DNA from: an uncultured Paenibacillaceae bacterium | GTDB lineage: Bacteria > Bacillota > Bacilli > Paenibacillales > CALAME01 | Reading direction: 5' to 3' | DNA: 8,529 bases | Assembly (NCBI GenBank): GCA_937983035.1 | Contig: CALKAN010000016.1 | Location: 1 to 8,529, forward strand | Shown here: positions 1 through 6,970 of the stretch, piece by piece | How the letters are laid out: each line of letters opens with the position of its first letter | Numbering within the stretch: position 1 is the stretch's first letter | Translations under genes and position numbers: made by a program | Notes under the pieces: generated by a model | Told to the model about the DNA's origin: nothing | Database searches by the model: none | The model's input: the letters and a program-made list of their open reading frames with translations, nothing else

Positions 1-813
1 GTTTTGGCGGATCGGAACATCCAAATTACATTTGCCCGCATATGGAAGGGCGTCAGGTTTTGGGGCAAAGCGCAGCTGCTGATGCAAATTTTGTTCAGCA
101 TTTTCAGCAATGAGAAGATCACGGAAGAAGAGCTGGAAAAGATGAAGTCCAAGGATACCGTTGACGCGATGCTGCAGGATTTTACCGAACATTTTCCCCG
201 CTTGAAAACCCCTCTGATCGATGAGCGTGATCAATATTTGGCTCAAAAGATCAGGGAAGCTCCCGGGAAAAAGGTGGTGGCCGTTTTAGGGGCAGCCCAT
301 ATTCCGGGCGTCACGGAAGAAATGAAGAAAGAGCGAGATTTGTCAGAGCTTACAAAGCTTCCGCCGAAGTCGAAAGCGCCGAAAATTATCGCTTGGATGA
401 TTCCCATTTTGATTCTCGCTGTGATCGTTTATACATTTACAGCGAATCCTTCCGCAGGCATTCAGCAGACGGTCAGCTGGATTTTGTGGAACAGCACGCT
501 GGCAGGACTGGCAACGGTTGCGGCTTTCGGTCATCCGCTGGCTGTTTTAACGGCTGCGGCGGCGGCTCCGATTACGTCATTTTTTCCATTGTTGGCAGCA
601 GGCTGGTTTGCCGGATTGGTGCAAGCTTATTTCCGCAGGCCGAGCGTGAAAGATTTTGAAGACTTGACAGAAGATGTATACAGCGTGAAAGGATTTTGGA
701 ACAACAAAGTAACGCGAATTTTGCTTGTTGTGGTGCTTGCCAATTTAGGCAGTTCTCTGGGCACCATTATTGGAGGCACCGATGTGTTCAGGCTGTTTTT
801 CGAAAATTTGTAA
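1..813 (+). CDS. TraB/PrgY-family membrane protein (5' end outside window)
   Basis: The frame is open from base 1 to TAA at 811-813, so about 270 C-terminal codons are visible and the start lies to the left. The first residues (ADRNIQITFARIW) resemble the TraB-family core, in which an ADR-x-I-x-x-T motif precedes an amphipathic region. GAAHIPG at about residues 97-103 matches the second conserved family motif (VVAVLGAAHIPG). A charged linker follows, then about four hydrophobic segments near residues 129-147, 160-185, 193-211 and 241-260, the usual C-terminal membrane part. The founding members (TraB/PrgY of Enterococcus) shut down pheromone activity; the role of chromosomal homologues is not settled, so no substrate is claimed. 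The gene ends 91 bases before the repressor gene. I see no convincing terminator between them, so read-through is possible. Family assignment is fairly sure, function is not. Confidence 0.8.
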   Translation, partial: VLADRNIQITFARIWKGVRFWGKAQLLMQILFSIFSNEKITEEELEKMKSKDTVDAMLQDFTEHFPRLKTPLIDERDQYLAQKIREAPGKKVVAVLGAAHIPGVTEEMKKERDLSELTKLPPKSKAPKIIAWMIPILILAVIVYTFTANPSAGIQQTVSWILWNSTLAGLATVAAFGHPLAVLTAAAAAPITSFFPLLAAGWFAGLVQAYFRRPSVKDFEDLTEDVYSVKGFWNNKVTRILLVVVLANLGSSLGTIIGGTDVFRLFFENL

Positions 814-904
814 TTGAGAAAATTTGTAAATGTTGTGCTCAGCCGGCGCAGCTTTGTAAACGTGATGCTGTCTGTGAGGCGCGCGGCTTGAAGGGAGGGG
901 AGCC

Positions 905-1948
905 ATGAAGAAGAAAGTCACGATGAAAGACATTGCAGACTATCTGCAATTGGACCGCACCACGGTCTCCAAGGCGTTAGCCAATCCCCCTCGCGTTTCC
1001 GAGAAGACGGTCAAAAGAGTAAGGCAAGCTGCCGAAATGCTCGGATATCGCAAAGATCCGTTTGCGAGCGGACTCATGACCGGGAAGAATGCTTTGCTGG
1101 GAATCGTGCTGGCTGATATAAAGAGAGGGATATACGCGCCGCTGGTTTCAAACTTTCAGCAGACAGCGAAACAATTTCATTACGGCGTTATTTTGCAATA
1201 CGTGGATCCGACACAAGATGATTTGACGCATGCCATAGATTTGTTGAAACAGCAGCGCGTTTCAGGCGTGACGTTTATTTCAGGAGCTGCTTCTGAGAAA
1301 CATAATCCGTTGCTGATTGAATTGGCGCAATCAGGGGTGGCCGTTAACACGACCGGTCGAGAATATATTTCGGACCGGATTGACCGCATTCGGTTTAACA
1401 ACTATCAGGCGGCATATGACGCAACCGCTTATTTAATTGAACTAGGCCATGTCGACATCGCATACGTTACGAATCGTGTCGTTTCCGGAACGCTTGACGA
1501 GCGTTTGCAAGGGTATTTGCAAGCGATGAAAGATCATGGACTGGCGGAAAAGCATTTTGCTGTAGAACGCAAGACACCGCTCACGGCTGGCTTTGAGGTG
1601 AAGTCAGCTTATGAATTAGTCAGAAAAACATGGGGGAAAGAGCTTTGTGCGACAGCCATTGTCGGGGCGAATGATAATTATGCTCTCGGCATTCTTCATG
1701 CATTGAAAGATGAAGGCGTGCATGTGCCTGCGCAAGTATCTGTGCTCGGATTCGATGATTTGCATGCCGAACTGTCCGTGCCTTCGCTCACATCCATGCG
1801 CATGCCGGTTTGGAAGAGCGGGGAAACGGCGGTAAAGCTGTTAATGAGGCGCATAGAAAATCCGGATAAAGAGCAGGAATATGTGATGTTGGAATATGAG
1901 AGAATGGAGAGAGAATCCACTGCAGCAGCACCCCGAAACAAAATTTAA
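905..1948 (+). CDS. LacI-family transcriptional repressor
   Basis: A 347-residue DNA-binding regulator of normal LacI/GalR length. Residues 5-25 (VTMKDIADYLQ then TTVSKAL) form the N-terminal helix-turn-helix. By alignment with LacI Y17, Q18 and R22, the base-contacting residues would be R18, T19 and K23. Residues 49-60 are the hinge, keeping the leucine (L57) that in LacI-type proteins intercalates at a central CpG of the operator. From about residue 62 the periplasmic-binding-protein-like effector domain begins. The C-terminal GFDD, PSLTS and ERESTAA segments are typical of the family. The ATG at 905 follows a strong GGGAGGGG site at 895-902. The inducer cannot be read from the sequence but is usually a sugar or its derivative. 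The next gene has a palindrome with a central CG at its promoter, the probable target. The 91-base gap upstream contains no clear promoter or terminator. Confidence 0.93.
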   Translation: MKKKVTMKDIADYLQLDRTTVSKALANPPRVSEKTVKRVRQAAEMLGYRKDPFASGLMTGKNALLGIVLADIKRGIYAPLVSNFQQTAKQFHYGVILQYVDPTQDDLTHAIDLLKQQRVSGVTFISGAASEKHNPLLIELAQSGVAVNTTGREYISDRIDRIRFNNYQAAYDATAYLIELGHVDIAYVTNRVVSGTLDERLQGYLQAMKDHGLAEKHFAVERKTPLTAGFEVKSAYELVRKTWGKELCATAIVGANDNYALGILHALKDEGVHVPAQVSVLGFDDLHAELSVPSLTSMRMPVWKSGETAVKLLMRRIENPDKEQEYVMLEYERMERESTAAAPRNKI

Positions 1949-1978
1949 GCAAATAATGGAAAATTTTCTCTAAAAAGA

Positions 1979-2008
1979 TTGACAATTCAAACATAAGCTT
2001 TATATACT
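1979..2008 (+). promoter_or_regulatory. Sigma-A-type promoter of the M14 peptidase gene
   Basis: TTGACA at 1979-1984, an 18-bp spacer and TATACT at 2003-2008 give a near-consensus vegetative promoter. The preceding 1951-1978 is AT-rich and could act as an UP element. Predicted transcription starts near 2015, just inside the palindrome at 2016-2027. The promoter lies between the repressor gene (stop at 1948) and the peptidase gene, so the peptidase can be transcribed independently of the repressor. Confidence 0.7.
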
Positions 2009-2015
2009 CTTTTTA

Positions 2016-2027
2016 TCACTCGAGTGA
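2016..2027. promoter_or_regulatory. Palindromic candidate operator for the upstream LacI-family repressor
   Basis: TCACTCGAGTGA is a perfect 12-bp palindrome with a central CG, the usual centre of LacI/GalR operators. It lies at the predicted transcription start of a strong promoter and overlaps the beginning of the ribosome binding site, where a bound repressor would block initiation. The adjacent upstream gene encodes a LacI-family protein that keeps the hinge leucine expected to read a central CpG. Binding is inferred, not shown. A related half-site (TCACTCG) occurs at 3276-3282 inside a hairpin. Confidence 0.6.
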
Positions 2028-2038
2028 GGGGAGAAATG

Positions 2039-3190
2039 ATGATGCCGCAGCTTACGTTGGATGACTTTGCTCTTAATCAAGAATACGGTTCCAGCGGAGC
2101 CAAACTGGAACAAGTTGGAGAGAACCATTTTCGCATGACGCTTGGCGCAGCGCCGAATCAACCGACATGGATGAATAAGCCGCAATTTGTCATTAAGCGC
2201 AATGCTAAAGGAAACCGATTGCGGCTGGACGTTCGAGCGCCTGCAGAAAGGGGCGGGCAATATCCGATGACCGAATACAGCTATTCATGGTCTTATGACA
2301 ATGAGCATTGGCATCCGATCTCATTGCAAACAGACCATAAAGAAGAAAACACATTCTTCTTTCCGGAATTTTCGGAAGATCGCGTGTATTTTGGTCATCA
2401 AGTCCCAATGTCTTATGAGAAAATGGAGCGATTGGTTCAAGAATGGGCCCAAAGTCCATTTGTAACCGTTCACAAAATTGGTGTATCCTTAGAAGGAAGG
2501 AATTTGTACAGGGTGGAGATCACCGATCCTGAAAGCCCATATCCTAGAACGCGCCGTTGGGGGCATTATATCATTAATGTTCATCCCGGCGAGCATAATG
2601 CGCAATGGCGAATGGCAGGGATGGTGGATTGGCTGCTTCATGATCCCAGCGCAGCACCGTTTTTGCAGAAATCGATCTGTCATTTTGTGATGATGATGTC
2701 TCCAGACGGGCCTGCGAACGGCTGGTATCGCGTCAACGCTCAAGGCGTGGATATGAACAGAAGTTATTTTCCTGACGGTTCAAACAAAGAGAGGCAAGCG
2801 CACGAAGCTTATGTTTGCCAGCGCGATTTGGAGCAGTTGATGGCCGGAGATGCGCCGGTTTCATCCGTTTGGAATATGCATACTTGGCAAGGGCCTGTGG
2901 AGCCGATCTTGTACCCGGGACCGGAATTTTCAAGCGTGCTTGGAGATTGGACAGCGTTGCGAGATGCGATTAAAAAGCATGATCCGAAACGGCTTGTGAA
3001 GGAACTGAAATGCAGCAAAAATCCGGAAGGATTGAAAGAAGGCTGGAACGGCGGGCCGCAGCATCAGTTCGGCATTACCGGAGTGTTGTGCGAAGGCGGA
3101 GGCGGTCTGTTGACGAAAGAGGATAATATTGAATCAGGGAAGGCGCTTATGCGCGGCATGGCGGATTTCTACACGGTGCCGCGTGAATAA
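2039..3190 (+). CDS. M14-family zinc carboxypeptidase-like protein, cytoplasmic
   Basis: About 384 residues with no signal peptide, so probably cytoplasmic. Residues 1-150 form a beta-rich N-terminal domain of the kind seen in cytosolic-carboxypeptidase-like (CCP/AGBL) M14 enzymes (SYSWSYDNEHWHPI, then FFFPEFSEDRVYFGHQVP). The catalytic domain follows. The zinc ligands appear to be H182 and E185 in HPGEH, and H281 in WNMHTW. R241 in DMNRS is the expected substrate-binding arginine and E352 in LCEGGGG the expected general base. All key residues are present, so the enzyme should be active in removing C-terminal residues from peptides or amino-acid conjugates; the substrate is unknown. ATG codons at 2036, 2039 and 2042 share the site AGGGGAG (2027-2033). 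Spacing favours 2039 or 2042, and GTG at 2024 lies inside the operator and is unlikely. Its own promoter and operator suggest control by the upstream repressor. Confidence 0.85.
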   Translation: MMPQLTLDDFALNQEYGSSGAKLEQVGENHFRMTLGAAPNQPTWMNKPQFVIKRNAKGNRLRLDVRAPAERGGQYPMTEYSYSWSYDNEHWHPISLQTDHKEENTFFFPEFSEDRVYFGHQVPMSYEKMERLVQEWAQSPFVTVHKIGVSLEGRNLYRVEITDPESPYPRTRRWGHYIINVHPGEHNAQWRMAGMVDWLLHDPSAAPFLQKSICHFVMMMSPDGPANGWYRVNAQGVDMNRSYFPDGSNKERQAHEAYVCQRDLEQLMAGDAPVSSVWNMHTWQGPVEPILYPGPEFSSVLGDWTALRDAIKKHDPKRLVKELKCSKNPEGLKEGWNGGPQHQFGITGVLCEGGGGLLTKEDNIESGKALMRGMADFYTVPRE

Positions 3191-3249
3191 AGCTGAGACT
3201 TGCGCAATGCTTGGCTGCTGGTTGATGAATAAATGCTGGTTTAATGCTG

Positions 3250-3286
3250 AATCCGCAGTGACAGAAGATCATCTGTCACTCGGATT
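3250..3286 (+). terminator. Long stem-loop after the M14 gene, possible terminator
   Basis: The arms AATCCGCAGTGACAGA and TCTGTCACTCGGATT pair over 15 bp with a single bulged C and a 6-base loop (AGATCA). The structure starts 60 bases after the peptidase stop codon. What follows (TCAAATGCATTTTG) is only moderately T-rich, so it may be a weak intrinsic terminator or an mRNA-stabilising 3' hairpin. Its right arm contains TCACTCG, a half of the palindrome at 2016-2027. Confidence 0.5.
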
Positions 3287-3298
3287 TCAAATGCATTT

Positions 3299-3312
3299 TG
3301 TAAGCGATAACA
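3299..3312 (+). promoter_or_regulatory. Perfect CcpA cre-box match
   Basis: TGTAAGCGATAACA agrees at all 14 positions with the Bacillus cre consensus TGWAANCGNTNWCA. With its flanks it also resembles lac operator O1 (…AGCGGATAACAAT…), as expected for LacI/CcpA-family sites. It lies between the M14 gene and the propeller gene, about 165 bases before the latter's start, so it probably mediates carbon catabolite control of the propeller gene. I find no strong -35/-10 pair close by, so whether it represses or activates is unclear. Confidence 0.6.
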
Positions 3313-3475
3313 ATAGTTAAGCATTCGTGGAGGTGATGTGCGCAGTTTGAGGCAATGCATGTTTCAGTTTGGATGATCAGTTGAAAAAAATACGCGCAAT
3401 GAAGGAGGGAATTAAAGAAACTGCGGTTACGATGCGGAACGCAATTGAACAGCGGATGAAATCGAAAATATTCTA
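3313..3475 (+). other. Leader region with short open frame coupled to the propeller gene
   Basis: An open frame runs from after TGA at 3348-3350 to TAA at 3474-3476. From TTG 3381 or ATG 3399 it would give a lysine-rich amphipathic peptide of 31 or 25 residues ending MRNAIEQRMKSKIF. Its TAA overlaps the ATG at 3476 by one base (TAATG), an arrangement seen in translational coupling. Neither start has a good ribosome binding site, although AAGGAGGG sits at 3402-3409 inside the frame with no start at proper spacing. It may be a real leader peptide, the end of a decayed gene, or chance. I recognise no family. Confidence 0.25.
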
Positions 3476-6235
3476 ATGAATATGAAAGGAACGATGAAAT
3501 TGAAGAACATTCGTGCATTATTCATGTGGATGATGTGCTTGATATTGGCAGGAAGCGGTGTATTGCTGATGCCTGGCAGAGCAGAGGCGATGATTGAGCG
3601 CTCGTTTTCAGATCCGATTGACTTGGGAGAGCCCATTCAAGCGGTGTCTGTATTTGACAGCGCCTTTGGCAAAGAAGACGGCCATGATGCCGTTTATATG
3701 ACGGTCAGCGGATCACCGGGCGTATTCAATGTTGTTGATTTGCAGACGAGAGAACTGCTGCGGAGCTTTCCGATGGAAGGCGTGCACGATGCGTGGACTC
3801 ATCTGGCGTTGGAAGATGGCACGATTTACATTGGGACGGGCGCGCAAGGAAAGCTGTTCCGATATTCTCCGGAAACGAAGCAGTTGGAAGATTTGGGAAG
3901 CTTCTCTGGGCAGCGTCAATTGTACGGGTTGTCGGCGGATGAGCACGGCAATATTTACGGCGGCACGTATCCCGGGGGAAAAGTGTTTAAGTATGACCCG
4001 GTTGCAAAGCAGTTTACAGATTACGGCCAATTGTCGGCAGGCCGAGAATACGTGAGGTCCACGGCTTATTATGACGGACATTTGTATGCAGGCGTCGGCA
4101 CGGCAGGCGGAATCATAAAGTTGAATGTGGAAACAGGAGAGAAAACGGAGCTTCCTTTGCCGGAAGGGTATGAATCGGTTGGCACGATCGGCAGTTTAGA
4201 CGCGGCAGGTCAATATTTGTTTGCCAGCTTAGGCGGCACGTTGGCTGTGTATGATATGGCGAATGAGGAATGGAGCGGTCAATTTTTTCCTAACTATCGA
4301 GGATTGCGTTTAATCCAAGGTCCGGAGGGAAGCAATAAAGTATATTTTATTCAAAATGGAAAACTGATCGAAGTGGATTTGACCACATTGGAAAGCAGAG
4401 ATACTGGAGTGAGTTACGGGACATACATTCGCAATTCCGCGTGGGTGGAGGCAGATGATCCAGATTTGCCGGGGTTGTCCTTGGTGACGGCGAATTTCTC
4501 CGGCGGCGTGGTTTATATGAACTTGGAGACAAAGGTCACGAAAGGGGTCGCATTGCCTGTGGAAGGCCAGCCCGTTCCAATTCGCGTCATGGAGAAAGGC
4601 CCGGATGGAGCCATTTATATGAGCGGTTATCCCGGGGGCACCGGATCGAAGTATGATCCTGTCAGCGGTGAAACGACCAGTTTTGGCATGGGACAAGCAG
4701 AGGGGATGGCTTATATCGGAAATAAATTGTATCTGGGCGTTTACCCAGGCGCGGTAATTTATGAAATGGATGTTTCGCAGCCTGGGCAGTTAAAGGAAGT
4801 ATTTCGCATTGAAGGCGAAGACCGTCCGTTTATCATGACTGCCGGAGGAGGGAAATTATATATCGGGACTATTCCGGATTACGGAGAGTTAGGCGGTGCC
4901 TTAACGATTTACGATCCGGAGACGGGAGAGCATCAGATTTTCTATGACGTGATTTACAATCAAAGCATTGTAGGCATCGCATACAGGGACGGCAAGCTGT
5001 ATGGATCGACGTCGGTGGACGGCGGAGAAGGAATCAATCCGACAGAGAAAGAAGCGAAAATGTTCGTTTGGGATTTGGAGACGAATGAAAAGACGATCGA
5101 ATTCGTTCCGAATTTGCCAGGTGCGGTCACTGTGCCGGATATGATCAGCGGCTTGACTTTTGGCCCGGACGGACTGTTGTGGGGAGCTGCTGACGGAATC
5201 ATCTTCGCCATGGATCCAGATACGCTGGAAATTGTGAAAAGCAAGGTGATTTACCCAGAAGTATCATATTATGGGAAATGGCAGCCGGTATATGCGAAAT
5301 GGGGCCAAGACGGGCTGCTTTATACAACGTTGGCTGGACAGCTTACTGTAATCGATCCGGTTACGCTGGAGCATGCTCGTTTAGGTACGACTGCTGTGAT
5401 GACATTAGGGGATGACGGTCATATTTATTATCGCGGCGACAGCACTCATTTAATGAAAATAGAAGTATCGGAGGGCGTAACGATTCCGGAAGCGAACATA
5501 CCTGTTTCGCTGCCGAATCTTGATTTTGAGGAGCCGGTGACAGATGGTTCGATTCCGGGATGGAGTCGACTGCATCAATCAGGAAGCGCCTCTTATGAGG
5601 TTACGGACGAGCGCAGCAGTTCTGGATTGCATAGTTTGAAGCTGGTCGATCAGTCCCAGACGGAAACGATTGCGGTGCAATCTGAACCGTTCGAGGTAAA
5701 GCCCGGCGTTGAATATAAGGCGAGCGCAGATGTGTTCTTGGAAGAGGGCCGCAGCATCTTCTCCATTTACTTCTTTAACAGCGCAGGCCAAGAAATTGCC
5801 AATCAGACGGTTTATATCGATTCCGGCAGAGGGGTTTGGCAGCAAGCGGAAGTAAGAGCGACGGCTCCCGAAGAAGCGGCATATGCACGCATCAGGCCTT
5901 GGATATCGCAATATTGGATGGGCAAGGTGTTCTATGACAACATAAAAGTTTCTTATGTCTTGGAAAGCGATATGGTTGATCTAGCGTTTATTCGCGACTT
6001 GCTGGAGCAATATGAAGCATCTGGACAAATTTCAAGGCCGACTTATGTTCAATTGTCCAACAGGCTGCAGCAAGCAAGCAAACATCTTGAACATGGGCGC
6101 ATTTCACAGGCCGTGAAGCATATGCATGATTTTCTGGAAGATCTCAGCAATCCCGGCCTCAGCAGAAGGAATGACTCGGAAGCGGCAAGAATATTGGCCA
6201 TCTGCGCACATCACTTCATCCAAGCAAATGAATAA
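3476..6235 (+). CDS. Secreted multi-repeat propeller protein with carbohydrate-binding-like domain and FIMAH-like tail
   Basis: 919 residues from ATG 3476. ATG 3494, preceded by GAAAGGA at 3484-3490 but with only 3 bases of spacing, is the other plausible start. A Sec signal peptide (hydrophobic about 14-32, cleavage after AEA at residue 38) predicts export. Residues about 50-675 hold roughly 14 repeats of the form LYxGxxPGGxxxxYDPxT, such as IYIGTGAQGKLFRYSPET and IYGGTYPGGKVFKYDP, suggesting two seven-bladed beta-propellers that divide near residue 362. Residues 681-830 (NLDFEEP, then GWSR, VFYDNIKV) match the galactose-binding-like fold of CBM4/9-type modules. Residues 835-919 form a helical module (FIRDLLEQY, SNRLQQASKHLEHG, VKHMHDFLEDL) like FIMAH-type tails of exoenzymes. 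I see no catalytic motif; it could bind a glycan or be a lyase of propeller type. A cre box upstream and a hairpin downstream suggest its own transcription unit. Confidence 0.85.
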   Translation: MNMKGTMKLKNIRALFMWMMCLILAGSGVLLMPGRAEAMIERSFSDPIDLGEPIQAVSVFDSAFGKEDGHDAVYMTVSGSPGVFNVVDLQTRELLRSFPMEGVHDAWTHLALEDGTIYIGTGAQGKLFRYSPETKQLEDLGSFSGQRQLYGLSADEHGNIYGGTYPGGKVFKYDPVAKQFTDYGQLSAGREYVRSTAYYDGHLYAGVGTAGGIIKLNVETGEKTELPLPEGYESVGTIGSLDAAGQYLFASLGGTLAVYDMANEEWSGQFFPNYRGLRLIQGPEGSNKVYFIQNGKLIEVDLTTLESRDTGVSYGTYIRNSAWVEADDPDLPGLSLVTANFSGGVVYMNLETKVTKGVALPVEGQPVPIRVMEKGPDGAIYMSGYPGGTGSKYDPVSGETTSFGMGQAEGMAYIGNKLYLGVYPGAVIYEMDVSQPGQLKEVFRIEGEDRPFIMTAGGGKLYIGTIPDYGELGGALTIYDPETGEHQIFYDVIYNQSIVGIAYRDGKLYGSTSVDGGEGINPTEKEAKMFVWDLETNEKTIEFVPNLPGAVTVPDMISGLTFGPDGLLWGAADGIIFAMDPDTLEIVKSKVIYPEVSYYGKWQPVYAKWGQDGLLYTTLAGQLTVIDPVTLEHARLGTTAVMTLGDDGHIYYRGDSTHLMKIEVSEGVTIPEANIPVSLPNLDFEEPVTDGSIPGWSRLHQSGSASYEVTDERSSSGLHSLKLVDQSQTETIAVQSEPFEVKPGVEYKASADVFLEEGRSIFSIYFFNSAGQEIANQTVYIDSGRGVWQQAEVRATAPEEAAYARIRPWISQYWMGKVFYDNIKVSYVLESDMVDLAFIRDLLEQYEASGQISRPTYVQLSNRLQQASKHLEHGRISQAVKHMHDFLEDLSNPGLSRRNDSEAARILAICAHHFIQANE

Positions 6236-6255
6236 GCAAATGCAGGCTTATTTGC

Positions 6256-6288
6256 GTCGCCTTGCCTCTTCGCTGGAGGCGAGGCGAC
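6256..6288 (+). terminator. GC-rich hairpin after the propeller gene
   Basis: Arms GTCGCCTTGCCTC (6256-6268) and GAGGCGAGGCGAC (6276-6288) pair over 13 bp with one G-U pair and a 7-base loop (TTCGCTG), starting 20 bases after the stop codon. It is very stable, but the following bases (TGCTGTGTAAAG) contain no T-run, so it is either a factor-assisted terminator or an mRNA 3' end. A second, weaker inverted repeat (GCAAAT…AAGC with GCTTATTTGC) overlaps the stop codon at 6224-6254. Confidence 0.55.
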
Positions 6289-6320
6289 TGCTGTGTAAAG
6301 CTGATTAATGGAAAAACTTA

Positions 6321-6350
6321 TTGACTGGATATGGGGATCATGCTAATAAT
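6321..6350 (+). promoter_or_regulatory. Candidate promoter of the capA-like pseudogene
   Basis: TTGACT at 6321-6326, an 18-bp spacer and AATAAT at 6345-6350 resemble a sigma-A promoter. It comes just after the propeller gene's hairpin, consistent with the capA-like gene having once been a separate transcription unit. The -10 element is imperfect. Confidence 0.4.
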
Positions 6351-6397
6351 AGATTAATTACGATCCATGACCAGCAAGTGAATTCATCAATCGCGAT

Positions 6398-6411
6398 TGT
6401 AAGCGCTGTAT
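6398..6411 (+). promoter_or_regulatory. cre-like site upstream of the capA-like pseudogene
   Basis: TGTAAGCGCTGTAT matches 12 of 14 positions of TGWAANCGNTNWCA and contains the perfect core TGTAAGCGCT. It lies about 40 bases downstream of the predicted start of the preceding promoter, a position where CcpA can act as a roadblock. It is one of three such sites in the window. The last two positions deviate, so binding may be weak or lost. Confidence 0.35.
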
Positions 6412-6459
6412 CAGGGATGAATCTTTATTTTTGCAACATGGGGGGGAGTTGATTATTTG

Positions 6460-6970
6460 ATGAAGTTTCTGCGGCTGGGCAGACCTCTCTGCTTAAACGA
6501 CGGCATTAAGCTGTATTAGTGATCTTCCATGGGGGAAGAGGATATGTTCCACTGCCGCCGAGATCACGTTGACCAAGATGTCTGAACAGATCAGGGGAGA
6601 AGAGAATATGCTCCACTGCTGATGCCTTATGGGTCAAAGGGATGAGAACACTAGCAGAAGCAGGGGCTTCGGCTGTTATCGCGCATCATCCTGATGTTTC
6701 GCAGGCATCGAAGTACATAAAGACGTGCCGAGCGCATACAGTCAAGGCAATTTTATGTTTTGGCAGGAAGCGGATTGTTTTTATCGACATGCAGGTGATT
6801 TGGTTCAATTGGATATTTGCAAGGGACAAGTCACAGAGATGGAAATGACGTCCTGTCTGATTCAACATGATGGATTGTCGATGATGAGAGGGAAGTTGAA
6901 AACTGGATTTTTGCACACGCTGCGATTTGTTTATGAATTGCTGGATGATCCAATAGATGTTCTCGGCTTT
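6460..6970 (+). pseudogene. Decayed CapA-like (PGA_cap metallophosphatase) gene
   Basis: CapA-family proteins are calcineurin-like metallophosphatase-fold proteins named for poly-gamma-glutamate capsule synthesis. Here the pieces are scattered over frames. ATG 6460 after GGGGGGGAG starts MKFLRLGRPLCLND, resembling the family N-terminus, and stops at TAG 6517. HGG-then-YVPLPP (6528-6557) resembles the internal HGGxEYxPLP stretch, ending at a stop. A second copy (EYAPLLMPYG, from 6604) follows. The frame changes near 6636 to give MRTLAEAGASAVIAHHPDVSQ (6642-6704). A one-base deletion near 6704 shifts to GIEVHKDVPSAYSQGNFMFWQ, which matches the conserved HHP…QGIEV…YSLGNFxF signature. It continues with DLVQLDICKGQVTEMEM. 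Most of the N-terminal half is missing. The gene cannot make a functional protein. The right boundary is uncertain because the last frame runs on to 7192. Confidence 0.75.
6535..6620 (+). repeat. Two direct copies of a 22-bp segment inside the capA-like remnant
   Basis: Bases 6535-6556 and 6599-6620 agree at 19 of 22 positions (both read GAAGAG-x-ATATG-x-TCCACTGC). They start 64 bases apart, in different frames. In the proper frame each encodes the EYxPL stretch of the CapA family (GYVPLPP and EYAPLL). This suggests either a divergent partial duplication or a fusion of two capA-like paralogues by deletion, rather than simple slippage. Confidence 0.5.

Noticed and set aside
855..868. cre-like TGTAAACGTGATGC before the repressor gene
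   Set aside because: Only 11 of 14 positions fit and the second half-site is absent.
843..892. Imperfect inverted repeat AGCCGGCGC / GCGCGCGGCT as a terminator of the TraB-family gene
   Set aside because: The arms do not pair evenly, the loop is long and no T-run follows.
1959..1968. Palindrome GAAAATTTTC as a second operator
   Set aside because: Short, AT-only core with no central CG; more likely part of an AT-rich upstream promoter element or chance.
2024..2026. GTG as the start of the M14 gene
   Set aside because: It lies inside the operator palindrome and upstream of the ribosome binding site AGGGGAG; the ATG cluster at 2036-2042 fits better.
3713..4081. Long open frames on the minus strand and in other frames inside the propeller gene (also 4310-4696 and 5579-5911)
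   Set aside because: They lie wholly within a strongly supported gene, lack ribosome binding sites and give compositions typical of shadow frames.
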